64,000 nucleotides of DNA from Pelobates cultripes (Eukaryota > Chordata > Amphibia > Anura > Pelobatidae), in NCBI GenBank assembly GCA_933207985.1, contig OW240917.1, forward strand, positions 113,070,042 through 113,134,041, written 5' to 3'. The translations under genes were made by a program, and so were the position numbers. Under the pieces are notes generated by a model. That model was not told the origin of the DNA. It saw nothing but the letters and a program-made list of their open reading frames with translations, and did no database searches. Positions within the stretch are counted from its first letter, which is position 1; every line of letters starts with the position of its first letter. Positions 55,694 through 64,000 of this stretch are shown piece by piece.

Positions 55694-57187
55694 TCACTCT
55701 TTCATTTTGAGCACTATCTTTTGTGGGAGCCCAACCGGTAGGGCTTGTGTTTTATCTTGGTTCAATTTGTAGTGTGATATAGTCCCAAATTCTTTCAATA
55801 ATGTCAGTAGATGGGGTAGAGCCGACATAGGACATCTGACAATGCTATAAAAATATTGTCTGCAAAGAGGGCGAGTCAGCAATCCTGTCCTTTAGTTTGC
55901 ACTCCCTGAATATGTTTGTGTTGTCTTATCTTGTGAGCTAAGGGTTCAAGTGACATAATGTATAGTAATGGGGAAAGGGGGCAGCCTTGCCAGGTCCTGT
56001 TAGTGATCAGGAATGGGTCAGACAGAAAGCCGCCAAAGGAGACACTTGCGGTTGGGGCGTTATATAGGGCCATGATTTGGGTAGTGATCTGCTCAGGGAT
56101 ATGAAATTTGGCAAGAGCCGCTTGCATATATTGCCAGTTTAGTCTGTCGAAGGCCTTTTCTGCATCTAGTGCTAGGAAAAGGCCTCCGCTACTCCTCCTC
56201 TCCATCACTGCCAGAATATCCAAGACTTTCCTGGAATTGTCTGAACCTTGTCTGCTCTTCACAAATCCCGTTTGGTCATTGTGTATGAGCTTCGGTAGGA
56301 GAGGTGTTTGGCGGTTGCTGAGAAGTTTCGCATAAATCTTTGCATCACAATTTAGTAATGAGATTGGTCGAAAATTCTTGCAAGTAGTAGCAGCATTCCC
56401 AGGTTTGGGTAGTGTTGAGATGTGGGCCAACAACATTTCTTTGGGTAAGGATCCCTAGTTAGCACTCTGCTGGAAAAGAGCTAAGAGGTGTGGAGAGAGT
56501 ACGTGAGAAAAGTTTCGATAGTATTCGTTGGAGAGACCGTCTGGGCCTGGGAACTTATGTGTTGGTAGTGTGGATACAGTCGCTGACACCTCTTCGATTG
56601 TGAAGGGTTTGGTGAGGTATGCTATGTCTTCAGGGAGTAGGTAGTTTGAGATCAGAGAGGAAGGACTCTATGGCGTCAGCCGTGGGAACATCAGTTGACT
56701 GATCAATTTTCAGATTATATAAGGATTTGTAGTAGGTAGCAAATTCATTGGCTATACCGTCAGGGTCAAGTGTGCAGGTCCCTTGTGAATTTTCGAGGTA
56801 AGCGATTCTGGAGGTGATGGATCGTGTTTTAAGTTGTGATGCCAACTTGGCTCCCGCTTTATTGCCTGAAGCAAAAAAGTTCTGTTTCAATTTTCTTAGA
56901 ATATAAGTGGTTTTGGAAAATTCTAAGTCTCTGAGTTGTTGTTGTAGTTGTAATACTCTGGAGTGGCTAGAGGGAGTCGGGTTATGCTTATTGATGTGTG
57001 TTATGGTTGTCAGTTCTGTGAGTGTATCTGTATAGGTTTTTTGGCGTTGTTTTTTTGCATAGCTGGCATGTTTGATAAAATATCCTCTGATAACTGCCTT
57101 ATGCGCCAGCCAGACATTATCTGCTGAGGAATCAGGGGTTTTATTTTCCAGGAAGTAATTTCGTAAGTCTCGTTCTATCTGTGCCAC
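55694..57187 (-). pseudogene. L1/Tx1 reverse transcriptase
   Basis: Minus-strand frames 57187-56630 (linker before RT, with LKQNFFASGNKAGAKLA), 56436-55876 (FRPISLLNCDAKIYAKLL, LALDAEKAFDRLNW with the first catalytic Asp, RTWQGCPLSPLLYIMS) and 55882-55694 (thumb start FGTISHYKLNQDKTQ). The catalytic block between them reads FADN in place of FADD near 55860, so one catalytic Asp is changed. Stops near 56450 and around 55810-55880 split the frames. The enzyme would copy the element's RNA at a nicked target. Confidence 0.85.
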
Positions 57188-57211
57188 AATAGTTGGGTCT
57201 GTAAGGAGGCG

Positions 57212-57960
57212 TTAATTTAAATGCCAATTACCCTGGCCTCTGGTGTTAAATTGTTCCCTCCAGTGCATGGTAATTGGGGCGTGGTCTGACCACCTGATTA
57301 AGCCAATCTGTGTGTCTTGTACTCGGGGAAAGGAAGTGGCGGGGATTAGGAATCGGTCAATTCTAGAGTAACATGTGCTGCTGTGTAACATGAGTAATCC
57401 CTTTCCAGTGGGTGAAATAGTCTCCACGGGTCAATAAAATTGTGGGACATCAAGGTGCAGCAGACGTGGGAAGATTGAACCTCTCTGTGCTTCCGTGTGT
57501 AGTCTAGAATGTCCCTATGTTGGGAGGAATCCAAGTCGGCATCTAGCAAAAAAGTGGTGTCGCCCCCCACAATCACTTCTCCAAAAGTGTGTGTATTGAC
57601 TTATGCCAAAACAGTTTCTAAGAAAGCAAGTTGGTTTTCATTAGGGCTATATATATTGATAAAAGTAAATGGGTTATTATTGATATAACATTGTAGAATA
57701 CGATACCTTCCTTTTTTGTCCCCGATTTTCCTGACCAGGGAGAATACAACATCCTTGCTAATTAAAATAGACACTCCACTTTTCTTTGTGGTGTAGCATG
57801 AATGGAAATTGACAGGGAAATGCCCGGAGGTTAAATTAGGGCGGTGGACCCCACTCGAAGTGCCTCTCTTGATAAAAGTCTATATGTGCATTGTGGGACT
57901 TTGCCTCCTCCAATGCTAGTCGCCTTTTATTGTGTGAATTGAGCCCTTTTGCATTTAGCA
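57212..57960 (-). pseudogene. L1/Tx1 endonuclease region
   Basis: Frame 57576-57346 starts VGGDTTFLLDADLDSSQ, corresponding to the GDFN block, altered here to GDTT. Frame 57427-57212 holds YSRIDRFLIPA and IRWSDHAPITM, the SDH catalytic block of apurinic-type endonucleases. Further upstream (57600-57960) the translation in changing frames fits the earlier endonuclease part. The nuclease nicks the insertion site. Confidence 0.75.
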
Positions 57961-58714
57961 AGAAAATGTTTAGTACCATGGGGTGTTAGGTCACTGAATG
58001 CGGAAGGGCAACTGACGTGTGGCCGGTGGAGAGTTAGACCTCCATATCTCAAGAGACATCTTCAAGTACTTAGACCATAATAGAGAATAGTGATTTTCCT
58101 GTGTCGACCATAAATATGAAATTAAGAAACTCAAATGAAAAAGATAACTATATACATAAGACCGTTTGTCGACCAGTGTCGGCATAGAATGTAACGGTAA
58201 TAACATGTTTGGCTTGTTCCCAAAGCCACCCCTGGGGTATGTGGTCAATTTAGTGGTTTGGCCTGAAGTGTATATCGCTATCTGGCATATATGGGACAGT
58301 AGTCCCTGACCGTGGTGTCATTCCTGACATTTTATAAACAACCCATACGTAAGTCGGCATCAATTACCATACATGGCAGACTAGCTATGCCCCCTCTCTA
58401 AATCACATCAAATAAGGAAAAAAGAAAAAACACAATGACAATAAGTGTAAAGAGAAAGGTGAAAGAGAGAGAGGAGAGCAAACCATCATAATTCCGCTTA
58501 GTTGGTAGTGAAAAGAGCAGTTACCGAGCACTCAATATTCAGGGTGCCTTGGAGTGCCTGATGTGGATGATCTTGGACCAGTCTCTGTTAAGTTTGACAG
58601 GAGAGCGTACATTTGGTGGAGGTTTTTCCATGGCTTGAACTGGTATATTCTATTCTAAGAGTAGCTTTTTGCCGTCATCAGGGGAGAGGATGGTTTTATC
58701 TGCGCCGTTTCTCT

Positions 58715-59068
58715 TCACCAGCAGTTTGGTTGGAAAGCCCCATTTGTAGGGTATGTTGGCTGACCGCAGTTCTGCTGTGATGGAGCAAAGGTTTTCCGTT
58801 TGGACATAGTAGCGGAGGATAAATCTACAAAAAGCTTGATGTGCTCAAATGGGCCTGGTGATGGTATTTGGCTCCTTGATGCCTGCATGATTTTGTCCTT
58901 AATGGTGTAGTAGTGGAGTTTAGTAATAACATCCCTGGGGACAGTGTGACCTAAATGTCTAGGTCTGGGCAGACGGTGTGTGCAGTCTAATAATACGTCT
59001 GTATCTGTGAGGGCTGGTATATAGGCCCGGAATAGATCTTGGACATAGGCGGTTAACTCACGTGGCAT
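58715..59068 (-). pseudogene. L1-type ORF1, central and C-terminal part
   Basis: A 117-codon frame with DTDVLLDCTHRLPRPRHLGHTVPRDVI and KLHYYTIKDKIMQASR, typical of the RNA-recognition and C-terminal domains of L1 ORF1, which binds the element's RNA as a trimer. IKLFVDLSSATMSKRKTF follows, then a shift into low-similarity sequence. The N-terminal coiled coil is missing because the element breaks at about 59090. Confidence 0.75.
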
Positions 59069-59110
59069 TACCCCTAGTCACCTGGGGGAGGGGGGTTTCA
59101 TTTGTATTTA

Positions 59111-59575
59111 GGGCCCCCACCCACTGCTCAGGGGTGGGGGCCAGGGGGAGGACATTAGGTCCTCCCCTTATTCTAGTTTAGGGCCCACATCCACTGCTCA
59201 GGGGTGGGGGCCAGGGGGGAGGACATTAGGTCCCCCCCAATTTGTATTTAGGGCCCCCACCCACAGCTCAGGGGTCGGGGCCAGGAGGGAGGACATTAGG
59301 TCCCCCCTTATTCTTGTTTAGGGCCCCCACCCACCACTCAGGGGTGAGGTCCAGGGGGGAGGACATTAGATCCCCCCCTTATTTTTGTTTAGGGCCCCCA
59401 CCCACAGTTCAGGTGTGGGGGCCAGGGGGGATGACATTAGGTTCCCCTTATTCTAATTTAGGGTCCCCACCCACCACTCAGGGGTGGGGGCCAGTGGGGA
59501 GGACAATAGGTCCTCCCCCCTTTTTTTTACGTTAGGGCCCCCACCCGCCGTTCAGGGGTGGGGGCCAGGGGTCAC
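59111..59575. repeat. 70-base minisatellite, seven units, two hairpins per unit
   Basis: Units start (GGGCCCCCACC or variant) at 59111, 59181, 59251, 59321, 59391, 59461 and about 59534. Each unit contains GGCCCCCACCC with GGGTGGGGGCC (11-base stem, 9-base loop) and GGAGGA with TCCTCC around CATTAGG. Pairing is preserved in most units despite substitutions. The 97-codon frame across it is repeat translation, not a gene. Confidence 0.85.
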
Positions 59576-59598
59576 AGGCTGCTCACTGTTTAACAGAC

Positions 59599-59819
59599 AT
59601 GCCCCTACTCACAATATAGCGAGTAGGGGCATAATTTACTAATACTAAGTAATTTTTACTTAGTATTAGTAAATTTGGCTGAAAGACCAGTTTAGGTCTT
59701 TCAGCCTTTTAGTAGATAGCTCCCTAATACCGTGGTCATTAGGGAGTTATCTACTTATTCATTCCTGTCATTACATGACTGGCTAAGTAACTTACATTTT
59801 ATATGAATGTATGTTACTT
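59599..59819. repeat. Five consecutive hairpins
   Basis: Stem 1: 59599-59610 with 59621-59632 (12 bases, perfect). Stem 2: 59633-59652 with 59656-59675 (20, perfect). Stem 3: 59677-59688 with 59695-59706 (12, perfect). Stem 4: 59711-59728 with 59738-59755 (18, one mismatch). Stem 5: 59785-59798 with 59806-59819 (14, one mismatch). Spacers between stems 1-4 are zero to four bases, so the block is almost entirely paired. Confidence 0.9.
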
Positions 59820-59929
59820 GATTGTTGTAAGTGTTGCAAATGCTTACAGCTGATTCCTGGCTATGTTTGTATACTTTTTATTTGAAATTGTATACAGTGT
59901 AACATTCTTCTTCTTTCACTCGGTAAGTA

Positions 59930-60120
59930 TATTAGTTCAGAATTTCAGAACTTTGACACCTCGGAACTTCAGCCAATTCGGCACTTCAGCAATTCCACAC
60001 TACTACACTTCAGAAATTCGGTAATTTCGTCCCTTCGGCACTTCGGCAATTCAGCCATTCAGAAGCATCCGAATGTCCGAATTACCCAAAATTCGGCTGA
60101 ATTCGGACCGAAGCGAATTG
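59930..60120. repeat. TTCGG/CTTCAG-type short repeats
   Basis: Words such as CACTTCAGCAATTC, CACTTCGGCAATTC and ATTCGGCTGAATTCGG repeat irregularly for about 190 bases. The style resembles the terminus of the hAT element at 29.3 kb, so it may be the end of a related transposon. Confidence 0.6.
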
Positions 60121-60130
60121 TACATGTCAT

Positions 60131-60890
60131 GATGAGTGATGACCGATCAATCAATATATATCTATCGGGAAGCAAAAACTAAAAAGGTTATAGTGGGGAA
60201 AAAATTGTGATTGAAAACTCCTTCCACCTGAAGTCTGTGGATAGTTAAAACAATGTTAAACAAAAATCTGCACACCAGTCAAGCCATAAAACTTGTTTTT
60301 CCCACATAAATCACAAATTTGCAGCGATGTTACTACTGCAAAGGATTATGGGTGGGCATATGCAAATTAGTTTAACAAAGAATCACAATCAGACATGTAG
60401 AAATATAAGATTCTACTGAGAACTAATAGAAAGCATTTCAAACTGGCTTTTATGCCTTCTTTTGGATCAACAGCAAAACAGATGTGAGAAAGGCTGAACT
60501 TGATTAACGTATGTCTCTTTTCCGCCTATGTAACTATGTAAATAATGTGGATGATAAAGAATAATAATTAATAGTCATGAATGACAAACATTAATCTTTA
60601 AAAAAAAAAAAAACATTGATGTGCAACAAATTAAATCTGTAAAGCGGAGACCTGGCTGAGAATGAGGATAAGAAGGAAGGATGGAATGAGAAAAAAAAGC
60701 ACAGTGGAGCAAACAAGAGGTGCAAGGAGGATACATAATGCAGAGTGAATAATTAAGCTGAAGAATTAGGGAGATTGGGTAGCTTGATGCTTTTACATGG
60801 TTTTGTTTCCTGCTCTTACTGTCTCAATTGTATTATATAATTCCCTCTTGATACTTAGAGTTGTGTTTAACTACTCTGCTATTTCCTAAA
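60131..60890. other. AT-rich intergenic stretch, no gene
   Basis: No frame or repeat I can recognise. Confidence 0.6.
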
Positions 60891-60891
60891 T

Positions 60892-61014
60892 CAGGGGGGC
60901 CCAAAAGGTAGATATCCAGATGTTTTTTACAGCTTCCATGATGCTTTGCCATTCTAAAGGCATTCCAAAGACATGCAAAGCATCACAGGCGTTGATCTAC
61001 TTTTGGCACCCCCA
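60892..61014. mobile_element. 123-base hAT-type MITE
   Basis: Left end CAGGGGGGCCCAAAAGGTAGAT and right end, inverted, TGGGGGTGCCAAAAGTAGATC form imperfect terminal repeats. CATGATGCTTTGCC and GCAAAGCATCA form inner arms. The pattern is that of a common frog hAT MITE. No clean 8-base duplication is visible. Confidence 0.75.
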
Positions 61015-61086
61015 TTTCTCTCCTCCTGAATTCTGTTATCTATCTCCCTTGCTAGCCACTGAGACTTCCTATGGTGTTCTCTACCT

Positions 61087-61087
61087 G

Positions 61088-61121
<34 letters not shown>

Positions 61122-61122
61122 G
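61087..61122. repeat. (ATT)n microsatellite
   Basis: About 11 ATT units. Confidence 0.95.
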
Positions 61123-62655
61123 TTTTGCCTGCTTTTCATATCCTGCATCTTTTCTTCTTTTCAGAATTGTGTGATTTTAGTATATCATTAAAAAGAAGTG
61201 TCCAGACTTCTCCAAGGGCTCTACCGGCAAGATAGAAATGGATTATGGTGAACAACTCTGCTAAGTTATTAATATTGTATTCCACTGAGAAAAAAAATAT
61301 CCTTTTTTTTGTTTCAGAAAAAAAAGTAAGGCAAGATAACCATGGGTTCAATGGTAGCTGGAGGTCTGATGTTTCTTACACATACAATACATAGTTTATC
61401 CTTAAATCCTACAAATTACTGTGTGACTTGACACAGGATGTTTCTTGTGACTACTTTACCCCTATGGCAACTGATGTGTATTTTTGTAGTCAACCACAAA
61501 CTATCCAATGGGTCAGTCCAGGCCTGGAGAACACTATGTCTCTGCACAGGTATCCCAATCAAAATTCCTGCTTTTTTTATCGAGGGATGAATGGTTTGAG
61601 ACTGTAGTCCACAATCTATGCGTACAGGTGGACCAGGGGGCATTTGCCCCCTTTTTCCTCCTTTTCTCCCTTGCCAGCCCACCCTTATGGAACATTATTA
61701 TATTGCATATTGTTATAAATTATAAACAAAACTTGCATGGGGGAAGAGTGTAGCAATCAGGAGGGACATTTAATAGATCTCTAAGTTGACTATGTCACAT
61801 TTAGAACATTGACACTCTAGTGTTTTTTATAATTAAATTTCCCATGTATCATATTTATAGTAGGAGGCTATTCTTTGCATGGTAATGAAAACAGATTGAT
61901 TGCAATCTCCAAGCATATAGCAAGAAGGATTATATATTTAATGCAAGTTTGCCCTCCGATGGAGAATACAGTGTAAGCTCAGATGAGAAATCTTATTTAT
62001 GACTTTGTTTTTCTCTTTCTGGTTCAAACAGTGCTTTCAATTTCAAGTTGTGATTTTCTAAAAATGACTTCAATGAAGATGTGGTTATTTATTCTTTAAA
62101 AAACTGCAATTATTTATCTTTATAAATATACATATTTCTTGTGAACTTTCTAGCAAACACATGCAGTTTCTCAACAAGGAAGAGGTTTTGTTGAAAGCAC
62201 AATTATCACCTTATTACAGATTTTTTTTTAATTAAGTGTGACAACAGTAGGAAATGTACTGTGATATGTCCCAGGGATAGAGCTGGACACTTCAGATTCT
62301 CTAAGATTTTTTTTTTTGTAATGTTAGCCATTTGTTAACAGGGAAGAGTAAATTTAATAATGCTAAATATGAAACCAAAACCTCGACACATCCAATAAAT
62401 TAAAAAAGTTTCAATAGTGCGTTAACCACACCCGAGATACATTTATCAAAGAGGAGGAATATTCCTCAACACAGGATACAAATAAAAAAAAAAATCAGGA
62501 GCCTTATTCACTTAACTAGAAGTTTTAATTAACTGAAAAAAAGCAATAAAAAGCTAAAATGGAGAGTTAATTAATTTGACCTATATTTTTCATTGTTTTT
62601 CACAATTCATTTCAATTTATTGTCTAAATTAGTGGTTCTTAATGAGTCACTCTAA
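61123..62655. other. AT-rich intergenic stretch, no gene
   Basis: Short frames (81-88 codons at 61416-61753) overlap on opposite strands and show no domain. Confidence 0.55.
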
Positions 62656-62669
62656 GCACCATGACAACA

Positions 62670-63133
62670 GTGCATCAGTGTCAATTTTGGCGACAACATT
62701 TTATTTAGTTTTAGTCATAGTCGTTTGATTAAAAAGCCATTTTAGTTTTAGTCGTATTTAAGTCATCTGAATTGTTTTAGTTTTAGTCTAGTTTAAGTAG
62801 ACAAAATCTCCAGGAGATAGGTCTATTTAAAGCCTCTGTCTCTTTTGCCCCTTCCCCAGCCCCTCTGTGTCTCTTTGTGTCCTCTCAGCCCCTCTAGGTG
62901 TCTCTGTCCCAAGCTCTGGTCTGTCTCTTTTGCCCCTTCCACAACCCCTCTGTTCAGTGTTAATTTTGGCAGTAAATTTCAATTCAGTTTTAGTCATAGT
63001 CTTTTGATTAAAATGCTATTTTAGTTGTGGTCAAATTTTAGTCACCTGAATTGTTTAGTTGACTTAATCTCAAACATTTTAGTCGACTAAAATTTGACTA
63101 AAATTGTTAGTCGACAAAATTAACATTTCAGTG
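62670..63133. mobile_element. TTTTAGTC-type MITE with an internal partial repeat
   Basis: The left end (CAGTGTCAATTTTGGCGACA) and the inverted right end (AATGTTAATTTTGTCGAC) are related. The inside repeats TTTAGTTTTAGTCATAGTC at 62706 and again near 62985, after a second start CAGTGTTAATTTTGGC at 62957. A CT-rich spacer (CTGTCTCTTTTGCCCCTTCC, twice) lies between. CAGTGCA words near 62668 and 63131 may be a duplication, but this is uncertain. Confidence 0.6.
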
Positions 63134-63830
63134 CAACATTGCAGAAATCAAGGACTAGCAAGAACAATGTTCTTCTGTCTATAGAACCTAGATTACATCT
63201 TCTCTACTCCGTTTTCACCACTCACTATTTTTAGGGTGCACAATGACCCTGGTCCTGCAGTCCAGTAATGAACACATTAACAAAGAAGGAGACGCTAGAC
63301 TAATAATTCACTGTAGGACAAAACTGTGTTGTGAATGATTTTCTTACTACAATAGTATACTGGATCAATCTATGCTGTCTGTGCATCATGTGCATAATGC
63401 ATACACAACTAGAACAGACTTCTCTTCTCTATCAGCCTGAGCCACAGCTGCATATATGCAGTTAGTGACACAAGAGATTTCTAAACACAGCTCAGTTCTG
63501 TGCTGTGAATAGGCTGATAGCAGCCACTGAAATGCACAATGGCAGAGCATGTTCTTTTTGGATTGTGATTCTAAATTACCAAAAAAAAAGATGGTGCCAA
63601 AAAAAAGATGACTGACAGGGAAAAATAGATCAGTGATGGCAAGACGACAGTCACTAAATGTTAATTTTATTCACCGGTCTTGTTAGTAAGTAAGCAATAG
63701 AGGGAAAAAAAGGAGCAAGAGTAAAAGTAGTTATATTTATATATTTAATAAATATATAAATATAGATTTTTTTGTATTTTTTTTACTGCACATCCTGTTT
63801 CTTTTGGTTACATTGTCTCACTCGATCTGT
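63134..63830. other. AT-rich intergenic stretch, no gene
   Basis: Nothing recognised. Confidence 0.6.
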
Positions 63831-63832
63831 GT

Positions 63833-63891
<59 letters not shown>
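63831..63891. repeat. (CA)n(TA)n(CA)n compound microsatellite
   Basis: CA units, then about 15 TA units, then CA units again. Confidence 0.95.
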
Positions 63892-64000
63892 TCCTAATAT
63901 ATTATGCATATGTTTTGCAGTATACTGCCCATTTTCACACTCATTAGCTTTATCTTATTTGGTTCCTGAACTGGGGTTTTTCCTACCAAAATTCCATTTG

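Larger units (their letters stand above)
53883..59090 (-). mobile_element. L1/Tx1-clade LINE on minus strand
   Basis: Element order runs from 59090 down to 53883: ORF1 fragment (59068-58715), endonuclease (about 57900-57212), RT (57187-55700), C-terminal zinc region (55154-54237), 3' UTR and a poly-A that appears as ten Ts at about 53884-53893. About 5.2 kb, so close to complete except for the first part of ORF1. Stops and shifts are frequent. I see no convincing target duplication at the two edges. Confidence 0.85.

Noticed and set aside
53883..59090. Target duplication for the minus-strand L1
   Set aside because: Compared the bases left of the poly-T with those right of 59090; no shared word of useful length.
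59242..59535. 97-codon Gly/Pro-rich frame
   Set aside because: Translation of the 70-base minisatellite.
59111..59575. Regular palindromic repeats resembling a CRISPR array
   Set aside because: Units are contiguous without unique spacers, the setting is eukaryotic, and no cas gene exists.

Overview
This 64 kb window is a transposon graveyard from a large eukaryotic genome. I see no host gene with credible exons, no rRNA or tRNA gene, and nothing bacterial. The mix of repeats (DIRS-like, Penelope-like, CR1, L2, L1/Tx1, vertebrate chromovirus, class I endogenous retrovirus, Tc1/mariner, several hAT families and many hairpin MITEs) suggests an anuran amphibian. That is an inference from repeat content, not from a host gene. 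A 368-base run of N at 51857-52224 marks an assembly gap.

Layout. 1-6.2 kb is AT-rich intergenic DNA holding one 1.5 kb L1-like non-autonomous element (minus, about 975-2535). 6.2-9.9 kb is a decayed endogenous retrovirus without env. A Tc1/mariner copy (9906-11178, minus) sits in what looks like its LTR. It abuts a CR1 LINE (11179-14487, plus) with an esterase-type ORF1. 14.5-20 kb is a minus-strand DIRS-like retroelement split by the most striking object here: a 3.85 kb insertion (14597-18449) that is almost entirely a near-perfect palindrome, with arms of about 1.87 kb and a 63-base loop. It is flanked by a 15-base target duplication. Each arm carries a promoter-like block and a hammerhead-ribozyme-like motif. 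20.2-20.6 kb is a MITE. 20.6-29.4 kb is an autonomous-type hAT with a broken transposase, split by a Ty3/gypsy chromovirus (23.84-28.38 kb) that has lost its 5' end.

30.7-35.4 kb is a nested stack: a MITE holds a hAT element with an exact 8-base duplication, that holds an L2-like LINE, and that holds an L1-like non-autonomous element with its own 14-base duplication. A CA-rich minisatellite runs through the stack. 35.4-45 kb is mostly AT-rich sequence with three small repeats and a Penelope LTR-like fragment. 45-53.5 kb holds two Penelope-like elements (RT plus GIY-YIG endonuclease) with L2 and L1 fragments between them. The first ends in a TATA box followed by a hammerhead-like motif. 53.5-60.1 kb is a minus-strand L1/Tx1 element bracketed by two unusual arrays of consecutive hairpins. 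60.1-64 kb is AT-rich DNA with two MITEs and microsatellites.

None of the coding sequences looks intact; all carry stops, frameshifts or truncations. The main value of the window is the order of insertions and the structured non-coding DNA: palindromes, hammerhead-like motifs and hairpin arrays.
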